Both the position numbers and the translations under genes were made by a program. This document shows, piece by piece, positions 44,770-53,671 of a stretch of 53,671 nt of DNA; position 1 is the first letter of the stretch, and every line of letters starts with the position of its first letter. This DNA is from Rickettsiales endosymbiont of Peranema trichophorum (GTDB taxonomy: Bacteria > Pseudomonadota > Alphaproteobacteria > Rickettsiales > Midichloriaceae). Below the pieces are notes generated by a model that made no database searches, was not told the origin of the DNA, and saw only the letters and a program-made list of their open reading frames with translations. The stretch covers positions 1-53,671 of the forward strand of contig NZ_SCFA01000016.1 in NCBI RefSeq assembly GCF_004210275.1. Reading direction: 5' to 3'.

Positions 44770-45462
44770 ATGACTGAGTTAAAGACACAACCTAACTTTA
44801 ATGCAGGTCACAGAGAAAGGTTAAGAGAGCGGTTTTTAAAATCTACAATTGGCACGCTACAAGACTACGAAATTTTGGAAATGTTTTTGTTTAGTTGCTA
44901 TCCAAGGCGAGATACAAAAGCACTTGCCAAAGAATTGCTACGAAAATTTGGCAGCATACATGGAGTATTAAACGCAGAGCCCTCCAGCTTACTTACAATT
45001 AAAGGTATAGGGGCAAATACAGCATGTATGCTTAAATTGCTTGAAGACATTATATCAAGGGTTGTGATACCAAACAAAAAGAATTTTGACGTATTAAGCA
45101 ACTGGTCTGCGGTCTTAGGTTACTGTAGGACCACAATGGGCTACAAGAGCATAGAAGTGTTCAGAGTGCTCTACCTCAACAGAAACAATCTACTGCTATG
45201 TGACGAAGTAATACAAGAAGGGACTTTAGACAGAGTGGCGGTATATCCACGAGAAATTCTAAAGACGTGCCTCAACATGGGAGCAAGTGCCATCATACTC
45301 GTACACAACCATCCAAGCGGTGATCCTAGGGCATCGTCAGACGATATCTCGATGACCAAACATATTATAAAAACACTGGAGCCACTTAACATCAGTGTAC
45401 ACGATCATCTTATCGTGTCTCACGATTGCATCTTTTCATTTAAAAATGTAGGGTTACTATAA
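44770..45462 (+). CDS. radC: RadC-family JAMM protein
   Basis: A 230-residue RadC protein, historically linked to DNA repair but of unsettled biochemical role. The N-terminal helix-hairpin-helix part is at about 40-90 (LLTIKGIGANTACMLK). The C-terminal JAMM metallo-domain shows LILVHNHPSGDP as IILVHNHPSGDPRASSDD, with metal-binding His, His and Asp intact. The ATG at 44770 is chosen because the longer frame starts with TTG inside pccB. Confidence 0.93.
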   Translation: MTELKTQPNFNAGHRERLRERFLKSTIGTLQDYEILEMFLFSCYPRRDTKALAKELLRKFGSIHGVLNAEPSSLLTIKGIGANTACMLKLLEDIISRVVIPNKKNFDVLSNWSAVLGYCRTTMGYKSIEVFRVLYLNRNNLLLCDEVIQEGTLDRVAVYPREILKTCLNMGASAIILVHNHPSGDPRASSDDISMTKHIIKTLEPLNISVHDHLIVSHDCIFSFKNVGLL

Positions 45463-45481
45463 TTTGTAACGATGAAAGCAT

Positions 45482-46261
45482 ATGAAATTTAAGAAAGTTG
45501 GCGTGGTGCTGGACCATAAGTCGCACGTAGCATCAAAAGCTTATAACGAAATACTTAAGCGCTACGGTTTTGCAGAAGTCGATGAGAATGACAATTACGA
45601 CGTAATCCTTGCCATAGGTGGTGATGGTGTAATGCTCAGAGCGTTGCACAGATTCATGAAGCACACTGTACCGATATACGGTATGAACAGGGGCTCTATT
45701 GGATTCTTAATGAATAAGTATAGTCTGGATGACATACTTGCTAAGCTTGAGAACGCAAAAGAAACTGTCATATATCCGTTGGAAATGACAAGTACAGATG
45801 TACATGGAACGGTGACTGTAGCAACTGCGATTAACGAGATCGCCCTACTAAGAGAGACAAATCAGGCAGCGCACATTCAAATTAGCATCAACGACAGAGT
45901 TGAGTTAGACAAGATGGTAGGCGATGGAATTTTAGTAGCAAGCCCTGCAGGAAGCAGCGCCTACAACTTTGCAGCTTATGGCCCAATTCTTCCACTCAAC
46001 TCTAAAATGTTGGCGTTGACACCACTTGCGCCTTTTAGGCCGCGTAGATGGCACGGAGCACTTTTAACGCATAATAGCAAGATATCATTTGAAGTGTTAT
46101 CCCCTACAAAGCGCCCAGTCGGTGCTTCAGCGGATTACGTGGGATGCAGAAACGTCAAATTCATCGAGATCATTGAAAGATCAGATTTGCCACTAACTTT
46201 GCTATTTGATAAGGAATACACCTTTGAGGAGCGCTTAATGAGAGAACAATTCTTGACATGA
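45482..46261 (+). CDS. nadK: NadK, NAD kinase
   Basis: Phosphorylates NAD to NADP, the only route to NADP in the cell. The 259-residue protein has the catalytic LAIGGDGVMLRALH (GGDG at about 45-48), YGMNRGSIGFLMN, ALNEIALLR-type stretch (here INEIALLRETNQ) and GDGILVASPAGSSAYNFAAYGP. It follows radC by 19 bases. Confidence 0.95.
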   Translation: MKFKKVGVVLDHKSHVASKAYNEILKRYGFAEVDENDNYDVILAIGGDGVMLRALHRFMKHTVPIYGMNRGSIGFLMNKYSLDDILAKLENAKETVIYPLEMTSTDVHGTVTVATAINEIALLRETNQAAHIQISINDRVELDKMVGDGILVASPAGSSAYNFAAYGPILPLNSKMLALTPLAPFRPRRWHGALLTHNSKISFEVLSPTKRPVGASADYVGCRNVKFIEIIERSDLPLTLLFDKEYTFEERLMREQFLT

Positions 46262-46309
46262 GACACTGTCAAATGTAGCCTCATCGGTGTATCATTGAAT
46301 TATAGCAAT

Positions 46310-46924
46310 ATGATAGGCAAGCTTGTAGGAATAGTTGAGCACATTGACGAGGATCACTTCTTGTTGAATGTTGATGGTGTCGTGTACATCGTCTTTGGGC
46401 ATGTAGGTACTTTAAGCACACTTCAAGTTGGCCAAAAGTCCTCCGTTTACACCGATCTACATATCAAGGATGAGCAGATAGTGCTGTACGGCTTTCTTCA
46501 AACTATTGAAAAAAAGTGGTTTAAGTTGCTACAAACTGTTCAGGGAGTTGGCAGCAAGGTAGCTCTGCTGATACTTGGATCTGTGTCACCTGAAAAGTTA
46601 ACGGGGGCTATACTGTCGGGAGATCAGCACCTTTTTAAGCAGATTCCAGGCATAGGTAGTAAAATCGCATCCAGAATCATCAACGAGCTCAAGGACAAAT
46701 TTACAAATAGTAAAAATAGCGAGCTGTTTTTGAGCCATAGCGCATTGCAGCATGGTAATGCAGCCACCAGTACAAAGGCTCAAGATGCAGTCGTTGCCTT
46801 GTCAAATTTGGGATTTAATCGTACCAATGCCTATAAGATCGTGACAGATATTCTCGCCTCTGATCAAGACATACCACTGGAAAATCTGATTAAAGAGGCT
46901 TTGGGGCAACTTGGCTCGCTATAG
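46310..46924 (+). CDS. ruvA: RuvA, Holliday junction-binding protein
   Basis: RuvA binds four-way DNA junctions and loads the RuvB motor for branch migration. Domain I starts MIGKLVGIVEHIDEDHFLLN. Two helix-hairpin-helix motifs follow (LLQTVQGVGSKVALLIL and FKQIPGIGSKIASRIINEL), then a short linker and domain III with DAVVALSNLGFNRTNAYKIV. The start at 46310 is chosen on the family pattern; the frame from 46295 starts with TTG. ruvB, often next to it, is absent here. Confidence 0.95.
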   Translation: MIGKLVGIVEHIDEDHFLLNVDGVVYIVFGHVGTLSTLQVGQKSSVYTDLHIKDEQIVLYGFLQTIEKKWFKLLQTVQGVGSKVALLILGSVSPEKLTGAILSGDQHLFKQIPGIGSKIASRIINELKDKFTNSKNSELFLSHSALQHGNAATSTKAQDAVVALSNLGFNRTNAYKIVTDILASDQDIPLENLIKEALGQLGSL

Positions 46925-46932
46925 TAGTGCAT

Positions 46933-47778
46933 ATGGTGGCATCAATTTCAAGTCTGCTACAAAATGTGCAGTTGCACTTGAAGTCTCGCTTTAATGTAGC
47001 ACCACTCATAGGTCTTGAACTTGAGTTTTACCTCAAACCACAAAAGGACAGCTTTGATGGAGCGTACACAAACTTTCAAAGTCGTGCTGCTGCAAATGGA
47101 CTTCATGTCGTCAAAGAAAAAGGGCAAAACCAGTATGAAATAGACATACTACAAAATGGCAGCATTTTAGATCTGCTAAATCAGCTAAAGTCTGCTAAGG
47201 ACATACTGGTCAATGTAGCAGCAATGGAAAAGCTTGACATAATATTTGACGCCAAGCCCTTTTGTGATGACTACGGATCGGCTTTGCATGTGCATGTCAG
47301 TTTACATGATGACAATGGTCAAAATGTTTATGGAACACATGCCATGGGGAAAGAATACTTACACAGCAGCATCTTTGGAGTTTTGGAGCTGCTTGATCAG
47401 GGCATTGCTCTATTTTGCCATGACAGGGACTTCGCACGGTTTGTACCAGGCATGATGTGCCCTACAAACATTAGCTGGGGAGGCAACAATAGAACAACAG
47501 CAATACGCATACCGATCAGCGATGATACAAGGAGAAGGTTTGAGTTTAGAGTCGCGCCCTCAAGCGCAGATGTCAAAGACGTGGTAGCATTTCTGCTAAT
47601 AGGTATATATCACGGCTTTACAAACCCTCACCTTTCTTTTCCAAAGATATACGGTAATGCCTTTGACGAACAGTATGCTTTACAAATTCTGCCAAAAGAT
47701 TTAAAAATGGCAAGCAAGCTCTTTAATACAAAGCAAACGCTTAAAAAATATATAGATTTTTTTGCTAACCAGTATTAA
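46933..47778 (+). CDS. Short glutamine synthetase-like catalytic domain protein
   Basis: A 281-residue protein that matches only the catalytic domain of glutamine synthetase (whole enzymes have about 450). GLELEFYL, KGQNQYEIDIL, ALHVHVSLHD, PTNISWGGNNRTTAIRIP and RRFEFRVAPSSADV keep the usual Glu, His and Arg positions of the active site. The N-terminal beta-grasp domain, which completes active sites between subunits in glutamine synthetase, is missing. It could be a gamma-glutamyl ligase acting on another amine or amino acid; the substrate is unknown. It starts eight bases after ruvA at ATG 46933 (a GTG at 46927 is possible). Confidence 0.85.
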   Translation: MVASISSLLQNVQLHLKSRFNVAPLIGLELEFYLKPQKDSFDGAYTNFQSRAAANGLHVVKEKGQNQYEIDILQNGSILDLLNQLKSAKDILVNVAAMEKLDIIFDAKPFCDDYGSALHVHVSLHDDNGQNVYGTHAMGKEYLHSSIFGVLELLDQGIALFCHDRDFARFVPGMMCPTNISWGGNNRTTAIRIPISDDTRRRFEFRVAPSSADVKDVVAFLLIGIYHGFTNPHLSFPKIYGNAFDEQYALQILPKDLKMASKLFNTKQTLKKYIDFFANQY

Positions 47779-47822
47779 TGAAAGCAGGCTTTTGTGGTTT
47801 ATCAATGAGGTAATTTGTATAA

Positions 47823-48740
47823 ATGAAGCATGTTGTGGTCTTAATGGGTGGTTCGTCGACGGAAGCTGAGGTATCTGTGGTTTCAGGGACAAGGGTAGCT
47901 TCTGTGCTACGGGAACTTGGCTATACTGTTACTGTTGTTGAACCCGACAAGAACCTAGCACTCAGACTCGCGGAATTATCACCGAATGTCGTCTTTAACG
48001 CATTACACGGCACATATGGAGAAGACGGTGCAGTACAAGGTTTACTTGAGATCATGCGGATTCCATATACTCATTCCGGCATCACATCATCCGCCATCGC
48101 TTTTAATAAAATAATGACCAAGCAAATAGCGTCACAGCTCAATATTCAGACTCCACACCACAAGATTGTTCAAAAGGAAGCTTTGGTTGATCTAATCACA
48201 AATGGTGAGCATCCGATGCCCCTCCCCTACGTGATCAAACCGATCTCAGATGGATCAAGCATAGGCGTTCAAATCGTGTACGACATTAGTGATGTGGATG
48301 TTAATGCACTATGTAGAGATCAGTTTTTGCTTGAAACCTACATACCAGGAAAAGAGCTTAGTGTCGCTGTGTTTAAAAATGAAGCCCTTGGGGTGTTGGA
48401 GCTGTCCTACAAAGATAGGTTTGCAGACTACAATGCTAAGTATGCAGAAGGAGGCTCCACACATATCATACCTGCTTCAATTTCAAAAGAAATATACGAC
48501 AAGGTAGCAAAACAATCTACAGCACTGCACCAGGCACTTGGATGCTCTGTGATCAGCAGAAGCGACTTCAAATTTGATGAAAGCAAAGGAGCAGATGGTT
48601 TGTATTTTCTGGAAATTAATACACAGCCAGGCCTGACTTTTACTTCCATGGTCCCGGATCTGCTTGCTTACGCAGGATATGAGTTGAAGGACCTTATCAA
48701 GGAACTGATCGCACAAGCGAAATGCCACATATCCGTTTAG
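47823..48740 (+). CDS. ddl: D-alanine--D-alanine ligase
   Basis: Ddl joins two D-alanines for the end of the peptidoglycan stem peptide. The 305-residue ATP-grasp protein shows VLMGGSSTEAEVSVVSG at the start, FNALHGTYGEDGAVQGLLE, PYVIKPISDGSSIGV, LLETYIPGKELSVAV and the metal/ATP site LEINTQPGLTFTSMVP. With ftsQ and ftsA it forms the shortened alphaproteobacterial division/cell-wall cluster; murB and murC are not beside it. Confidence 0.95.
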   Translation: MKHVVVLMGGSSTEAEVSVVSGTRVASVLRELGYTVTVVEPDKNLALRLAELSPNVVFNALHGTYGEDGAVQGLLEIMRIPYTHSGITSSAIAFNKIMTKQIASQLNIQTPHHKIVQKEALVDLITNGEHPMPLPYVIKPISDGSSIGVQIVYDISDVDVNALCRDQFLLETYIPGKELSVAVFKNEALGVLELSYKDRFADYNAKYAEGGSTHIIPASISKEIYDKVAKQSTALHQALGCSVISRSDFKFDESKGADGLYFLEINTQPGLTFTSMVPDLLAYAGYELKDLIKELIAQAKCHISV

Positions 48741-48745
48741 TGCCC

Positions 48746-49546
48746 ATGAAGATACAAGGGTATGTACCCAAATCACAACAGGTGTTGGTTCAAATAAGAA
48801 AAAAGCATCACAAACGCTATATTTTGCCTATAATTCTGGGATTGGCAGTTTGTTGTGTGATGGTGTATTTGTGTCGTGACGCTTTGAAGATTTGGAACAG
48901 CGGGGCCAAAATCGTCACAAAGATGATCGCAACGTCTATGACACCTACATTGCGTACGATTCAAGTCTCCGGGAACAAGCGTCTTTCACAAGATGATATC
49001 ATCAAGCTAAGTGGTTTGTATGATGGCGCAAACATTCTCACACTTGATCTTGAAGGAATCAGAGCTGACATCAAGAGCAATAGCTGGATCAGCGAGGTAT
49101 CTGTGAGAAGGATATTTCCAGATACCGTTCAAATCACTGTGGAAGAAAGCATTGTCAATGCGCTTTGGTATCACAACAATCAGTATCACTTTGTGGACAA
49201 TAAGGGCCAAGTCATCACCCAAGTAGATACCAAAGACATTTCAAATATCAAAGAAGAGTATGTGGTCCTGCTGGGTGACAATGCATGCGATACATACGCT
49301 TCTTTAAATGCTTTATTAGTTGAACACACAATCGATCAAACCGTCAAGGCTCTTGAGAGAGTTGGAAATAGACGATGGAACGTTCATCTTAAAACAGGGA
49401 CGATAGTGAAGCTGCCAGAGGATAACGGCAGTGGCATACTTTCAAAGTCCATTCAAACATTATCTAAAATACTTGCAGGCAAAACCTTAGATTATGCTAT
49501 AATCGACCTAAGACTCATGCCTGACAAGATCTACATCAACAAGTAA
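48746..49546 (+). CDS. ftsQ: FtsQ, divisome protein
   Basis: FtsQ is a bitopic membrane protein linking early and late divisome parts through FtsB and FtsL. From the ATG at 48746 it has 266 residues: a basic cytoplasmic tail, one membrane helix at about 25-43, a POTRA domain (IQVSGNKRLSQDDIIKLSG, then NSWISEVSVRRIFPDTVQIT) and the beta domain ending YAIIDLRLMPDKIYI. An ATG at 48722 inside ddl would add eight residues; I prefer the later one, five bases after the ddl stop. Confidence 0.93.
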   Translation: MKIQGYVPKSQQVLVQIRKKHHKRYILPIILGLAVCCVMVYLCRDALKIWNSGAKIVTKMIATSMTPTLRTIQVSGNKRLSQDDIIKLSGLYDGANILTLDLEGIRADIKSNSWISEVSVRRIFPDTVQITVEESIVNALWYHNNQYHFVDNKGQVITQVDTKDISNIKEEYVVLLGDNACDTYASLNALLVEHTIDQTVKALERVGNRRWNVHLKTGTIVKLPEDNGSGILSKSIQTLSKILAGKTLDYAIIDLRLMPDKIYINK

Positions 49547-49560
49547 GGTCATTTTGATAC

Positions 49561-50805
49561 ATGTCTAAACAAAGAAAAAATGTGATTGCGGTGTTAGACC
49601 TTGGAAGCTCTAAGGTGGTCTGTTTTATCGCCAAGATAAGTGTACATGGACGTTTGGAAGTACTGGGAGTGAGCCACCACATCTCTAATGGCATCAGAGC
49701 TGGAATTGTCAGCGATCTTAAGGCTATAGAAAAGTCCATTTTGCAATCTATCGAAGCCGCTGAGAAGATGGCAGGAGAACGGATACACAAAGTCTTTATC
49801 AGCATTTCTTCCAACAATCTGTTGTCACACAGAGTGACGTCGGACATCACCATCACTGGCCATGAAATTAACGCCAAAGACCTCAACAAGCTTTTGTTTC
49901 AAATCTTGGACAGGTTTAACGAGCAGGACATGGAGGTGATACACTTCTTTCCATACAATTATACGCTAGATGGCAATAGAGGTATAGAGAGCCCTCTCGG
50001 CATGTATGGCAATAAGTTGTCGTGCGATTTCCATATACTATCAGGGCACACGAGTACACTGCTTAATATTGCCAACAGCGCTGCGAAGTCCCATTTGGAA
50101 GTGGAAAGCTACGTGTCATCCTCCTATGCCAGTGGTCTTGCATGCTTGACTCCAGATGAGCGAAGTCTAGGAGTGACACTGATAGAGTTTGGTGGAGGAT
50201 GCACTTCAATCTCTGTTTTTTACAATGGTTGGCTTATCTTTACAGATGGATTGCCGATCGGAGGCATCAGCATTACCAATGATCTGGCAAGGGTGCTATG
50301 TACAGATTTTGCAAGTGCAGAACGAGTCAAAACGCTTTACGGAACGGTCATATCCAGTGTGTCTGACTCAAAGGAAATGATAGAGGTACCGTTATCAAAT
50401 GAAGATGATAGCGAAATGAACATAGTACAAAGAAGTACAGTTGTCGAAATTATCAGAGCGCGAGTTGAGGAAATACTTGATATCGTTGCAGAAAAACTAG
50501 AAAACAGTCGTGTCGGGGATTTGTCTGGCAATAAAGTTGTAATCACTGGAGGTACAGCGCAGCTATCTGGCATCAAAGAGCTCGTTGGAGAGAAGTTTTC
50601 CAAGACGGTGAGAATAGGCTACCCTGTAGTCATCGATGGGCTCGCCGAGAACACCAGTGGTTTAGCCTTCACGGCACCCATAGGAATGCTGTTGTACGTC
50701 TCTGAGGGTATTCACAAACCGAACCATTTCGGTATGGACAATACCAACAGACACGGCTCTTGGTTTGCTAATCTGATCGAGTGGTTGAAGCAGCACTTTT
50801 ATTAA
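49561..50805 (+). CDS. ftsA: FtsA, actin-like divisome protein
   Basis: FtsA tethers FtsZ to the membrane and recruits later division proteins. The 414-residue protein has the phosphate-1 motif AVLDLGSSKVVCFIA, the 1C domain, phosphate-2 as TLIEFGGGCTSISVF and the adenosine motif VITGGTAQLSGI. The C-terminal amphipathic helix WFANLIEWLKQHFY is the membrane anchor. It follows ftsQ by 14 bases. ftsZ is not next to it, as in other Rickettsiales. Confidence 0.95.
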   Translation: MSKQRKNVIAVLDLGSSKVVCFIAKISVHGRLEVLGVSHHISNGIRAGIVSDLKAIEKSILQSIEAAEKMAGERIHKVFISISSNNLLSHRVTSDITITGHEINAKDLNKLLFQILDRFNEQDMEVIHFFPYNYTLDGNRGIESPLGMYGNKLSCDFHILSGHTSTLLNIANSAAKSHLEVESYVSSSYASGLACLTPDERSLGVTLIEFGGGCTSISVFYNGWLIFTDGLPIGGISITNDLARVLCTDFASAERVKTLYGTVISSVSDSKEMIEVPLSNEDDSEMNIVQRSTVVEIIRARVEEILDIVAEKLENSRVGDLSGNKVVITGGTAQLSGIKELVGEKFSKTVRIGYPVVIDGLAENTSGLAFTAPIGMLLYVSEGIHKPNHFGMDNTNRHGSWFANLIEWLKQHFY

Positions 50806-50871
50806 GTACTTTTAGATCAGTTCACAGAAATGTGGTAAAGTGCCTGAAGAATTATAACAAGGCAAAATAAT

Positions 50872-53478
50872 ATGTACCTCAACGAAATAAGAAGCTCATT
50901 TTTAAGCTACTTTAAACACCATGATCATCATGTTGAGCATTCAAGCTCCTTAATCCCTCACAATGACCCTACCCTCATGTTTACAGGAGCTGGTATGGTA
51001 CCGTTTAAAAATTATTTTACCGGACTTGAGGCTCCTCACCACAAAAAAATTACAACAGCTCAAAAGTGTGTACGTGCAGGAGGGAAACACAACGATCTAG
51101 AAAACGTAGGGTATACTGCAAGACACCATACTTTCTTTGAAATGCTTGGAAATTTTTCTTTTGGAGGTTACTTTAAAGAAGAGGCCATAGAGCTGGCTTG
51201 GCAATATCTCACAAAAGAACTATCCTTACCTCACGATAGGCTTTACATTACAGTCTACCATGATGATATGGAAGCCTTTAATATTTGGAAAAAGCTGACC
51301 AACTTTAGCGACAGTAAAATTATCAAAATCGCCTCCTCAGATAACTTCTGGGCAATGGGGGACCAAGGCCCATGTGGCCCATGCTCCGAGATCTTTTATG
51401 ATCACGGATCAAAGTATGAAGGAGGTCTACCCGGCACACCTACATCTGACGGAGATCGATACGTAGAAATTTGGAACTTAGTCTTTATGCAATATGAAAG
51501 GCTTCAGGATGGTTCTTTAGTACCCCTCCCCAAACCTTGCATAGATACTGGCATGGGGTTAGAAAGGATCACAGCAGTTTTGCAGGGCACTTACCACAAC
51601 TACGAGACAGATGTCTTTCAAAGGTTAATAGGTATGTCCCAGAAACTGTCTTCTACAGATCAACACACCATCATATCGCATAGAGTCATAGCGGACCACC
51701 TTAGATGTGCAGCTTTTTTAATTGCTGCGGGAATATTGCCCTCAAATGAGGGTCGCGGCTACGTGCTAAGGCGTATCATGCGGAGGGCAATGCGGCATGT
51801 TCAAATGCTTCAGGTTCAAACACCATTCTTGCATAAGCTTGTATCGACTTTAGTTCAAGAAATGGGTGAAGCGTATTCGGAATTAAAAGCAACGGAAAGC
51901 GCTATCGTTTCCACTTTCATGCTTGAGGAGGAGACATTTCAAAGCACTTTAAAAAGGGGCTTGGCGTTGCTTAATAAAGCCACATCGGAGCTGAAATTTG
52001 GGGATACCATTTCTGGGGATGTCGCCTTTAGTCTATACGATACATACGGATTTCCTCTGGATTTAACAAAGGACATTTTGAAAGACAGAAATATTCAAGT
52101 AGATGAAGCTGGCTTTGAGCTATGTATGGAGCAGCAGCGGATCAAAGCAAGAGCTTCATGGGCTGGCTCTGGAGAATCAAAAAGTGAAGCTTTATGGTAC
52201 CAACTAAAAGAGCGAATTGGCGGAACAGACTTTGTAGGGTATACTAACAAGGAGATAGAAGCTGTAGTACAAGCTATCGTTATAAACAACGAGTTGGTAA
52301 ATGAAGCTTGTGACTGTGAAGCAACATTGGTGTTAAATCAAACAGTCTTTTATGCTGAATCAGGTGGCCAGGTAGGTGATACAGGGAATATCAACGACAG
52401 TGACGTACTAGACACCAAGAAATTTGCTGAATCTATTATCGGACACATCACGACGATCAAAAACACATTAAAAGTTGGTGACGTGGTGCATGTCAAGATT
52501 GACACAGGAAGGAGAAGAAAGATACAAGCCAACCATTCTGCTACGCACATTTTACATAACGTATTGCGAAAAAGATTGGGTACACATGTTGTACAAAAAG
52601 GTTCGATGGTTGGGCCAGATAAGTTGCGTTTTGATTTTTCACATACCGAGCGGATTTCACAGGATGAGCTCGTGGCGATAGAGAGAGAAATCAATCAAGT
52701 GATCACTACCAACCATACAACGCATACAACATTTTCTTCTCTTCAATCCGCGATCGCAGCTGGCGCGATGGCTTTGTTTGGTGAAAAGTACGATAATGAT
52801 GTGAGAATGATGACGATTGGAGAGTCTATAGAGCTATGTGGTGGCACACATGTTCATCAAACTGGGGAGATAGGCGCCTTTAAAATCGTATCTGAGGAGT
52901 CGATCGCATCTGGGGTTCGAAGAATTGAAGCTGTCACTGGACTTGCTGCTATAGACTATATGAGCCAAAAGCAACATATTTTGCAAAAAACCGCCATAAT
53001 GCTAAAATGTCAGGAAGGCCAAATACTTGAAAGATTGGCGGCAATCATGGATGATAAACAAAAAATCGAGAAAAGCTATAGAGAACTGCAGGTTTTGAAG
53101 GCCCTAAAGTTTGATATTAAATCGGAGGAGATACAAGGCCTCAGATTCATCGTCAAAATCGTTGAAAACTTTGCAAAGCAAGATTTGAAATGTCTTATCA
53201 ACGGGTTATTGCAGTCTCTAGGAGAAGGGCAAGGCATAATACTTCTTTTTAACAAATGCGGTGATAATGTAGAGCTTATGCTTTCCATTACAAAAGGTGC
53301 TACAGCCATCTACCAAGCCTCTGCTATTGTTAAACACATCATCGCTAACATAGGAGGTAATGGTGGTGGTAACGCGGAATTAGCACAAGCTGGTGGTATA
53401 CAATCTGACAAACTTGAAGACTCTGTCCAACTTTGTAAAGAGTATATGTTACAACTCAACAAGTTAGGTATAAAATGA
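50872..53478 (+). CDS. alaS: Alanyl-tRNA synthetase
   Basis: AlaS charges tRNA-Ala and clears misacylated tRNA. The 868-residue protein has the class II motif 1 region HSSSLIPHNDPTLMFTGAGM, motif 2 ARHHTFFEMLGNFSFG, motif 3 GMGLERITAVLQG, the editing-site zinc ligands HSATHILH and CGGTHVHQTG, and the C-terminal glycine-rich GGNGGGNAELAQAGG. All catalytic and editing residues look intact. The stop codon overlaps the start of the next gene as ATGA. Confidence 0.97.
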   Translation: MYLNEIRSSFLSYFKHHDHHVEHSSSLIPHNDPTLMFTGAGMVPFKNYFTGLEAPHHKKITTAQKCVRAGGKHNDLENVGYTARHHTFFEMLGNFSFGGYFKEEAIELAWQYLTKELSLPHDRLYITVYHDDMEAFNIWKKLTNFSDSKIIKIASSDNFWAMGDQGPCGPCSEIFYDHGSKYEGGLPGTPTSDGDRYVEIWNLVFMQYERLQDGSLVPLPKPCIDTGMGLERITAVLQGTYHNYETDVFQRLIGMSQKLSSTDQHTIISHRVIADHLRCAAFLIAAGILPSNEGRGYVLRRIMRRAMRHVQMLQVQTPFLHKLVSTLVQEMGEAYSELKATESAIVSTFMLEEETFQSTLKRGLALLNKATSELKFGDTISGDVAFSLYDTYGFPLDLTKDILKDRNIQVDEAGFELCMEQQRIKARASWAGSGESKSEALWYQLKERIGGTDFVGYTNKEIEAVVQAIVINNELVNEACDCEATLVLNQTVFYAESGGQVGDTGNINDSDVLDTKKFAESIIGHITTIKNTLKVGDVVHVKIDTGRRRKIQANHSATHILHNVLRKRLGTHVVQKGSMVGPDKLRFDFSHTERISQDELVAIEREINQVITTNHTTHTTFSSLQSAIAAGAMALFGEKYDNDVRMMTIGESIELCGGTHVHQTGEIGAFKIVSEESIASGVRRIEAVTGLAAIDYMSQKQHILQKTAIMLKCQEGQILERLAAIMDDKQKIEKSYRELQVLKALKFDIKSEEIQGLRFIVKIVENFAKQDLKCLINGLLQSLGEGQGIILLFNKCGDNVELMLSITKGATAIYQASAIVKHIIANIGGNGGGNAELAQAGGIQSDKLEDSVQLCKEYMLQLNKLGIK

Positions 53479-53671
53479 AACTTCCAGTTGGCTTAAGTGA
53501 CTTTAAAAAGCTCATAAAAGGTGGCTATATCTTTGCCGATAAAACGCACCTAATCAGAGATATCATTGATGATGGAGCTGATATTATTCTCATTACAAGG
53601 CCGAGAAGGTTTGGCAAGACTTTAAACTTATCGATGCTTTACTACTTCTTTGATCATCTCCAGCCAAAGGA
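53475..53671 (+). CDS. AAA-ATPase-like accessory protein, 5' part
   Basis: Only the first 65 codons are in the window. LPVGLSDFKKLIKGGYIFAD, then DKTHLI and the P-loop ILITRPRRFGKTLNLSML, match the N-terminus of the AAA-ATPase-like/DUF1703 family, whose full members (about 500-600 residues) end in a PD-(D/E)XK nuclease-like domain. Their role is not established; they occur in many copies in Bacteroidetes and in intracellular symbionts. The ATG overlaps the alaS stop, so its translation is probably coupled to alaS. Confidence 0.82.
   Translation, partial: MKLPVGLSDFKKLIKGGYIFADKTHLIRDIIDDGADIILITRPRRFGKTLNLSMLYYFFDHLQPK

Overview
This window looks like a chromosome segment of an obligately intracellular alphaproteobacterium, most likely in or near the order Rickettsiales. 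The evidence is a homologue of the Rickettsia 17 kDa surface antigen, MipZ (an alphaproteobacterial division regulator), the dnaG-rpoD pair, ThyX in place of ThyA, a ddl-ftsQ-ftsA cell-wall/division cluster, an ankyrin-type giant protein, a modest GC content by eye, and many short operons of host-dependent housekeeping genes. The genus cannot be fixed from the sequence alone.

Layout. 1-5100: a 77-bp repeat, a small unknown gene, mipZ, and a 1251-residue ankyrin/coiled-coil protein with a basic tail (candidate secreted effector). 5090-9883 (minus): lptB, xseB, a sodium-symporter/histidine-kinase fusion, and a CDF metal exporter. 9990-15298 (plus): htpG, 17 kDa-type lipoprotein, fabI, lysC, a tiny lipoprotein, ndk. 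15295-20303 (minus): lipB-ubiG, rpoH, thyX and an NlpC/P60-type lipoprotein. 20516-24280 (plus): a minimal three-gene chaperone-usher pilus operon (spore-coat-U pilin, chaperone, usher) with its own promoter and a near-perfect palindrome at the predicted start of transcription. Then coaD and kdsD. 26301-26982 (minus): a HepT-MntA (HEPN/nucleotidyltransferase) toxin-antitoxin pair beside a gene-free, low-complexity stretch. 27108-30855 (minus): dnaG-rpoD. 30980-34956 (plus): ispA, an AsmA/YhdP-like protein and tRNA-Thr(CGT), followed directly by the second, inverted copy of the 77-bp repeat. 35092-43063 (minus): secA, a dicarboxylate/glutamate symporter, a 964-residue Pro/Gln/Thr-rich repeat protein and an outer-membrane beta-barrel. 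43235-53478 (plus): a long, tightly packed cluster pccB-radC-nadK-ruvA-glutamine synthetase-like-ddl-ftsQ-ftsA, then alaS. The start of an AAA-ATPase-like accessory gene runs off the end.

How it fits together. lptB, kdsD and the AsmA-like protein imply an outer membrane that is actively built and probably carries Kdo-containing LPS. ddl, ftsQ and ftsA imply peptidoglycan and a divisome. The pilus operon, 17 kDa lipoprotein, beta-barrel, repeat protein and ankyrin protein are the likely host-facing parts. Regulation is visible as several good sigma70-type promoters (up to a perfect TATAAT at 43097-43102) and as palindromes placed on or beside the promoter or start codon of the 17 kDa lipoprotein, the pilus operon, the symporter-kinase and rpoH.

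The best candidates for something undescribed are the pilus operon with its operator-like palindrome, the rpoH leader with two interleaved inverted repeats, the ankyrin giant, and the repeat protein whose gene carries an exact 154-bp internal duplication. All functional calls rest on recognising protein families by eye; no database search was run.
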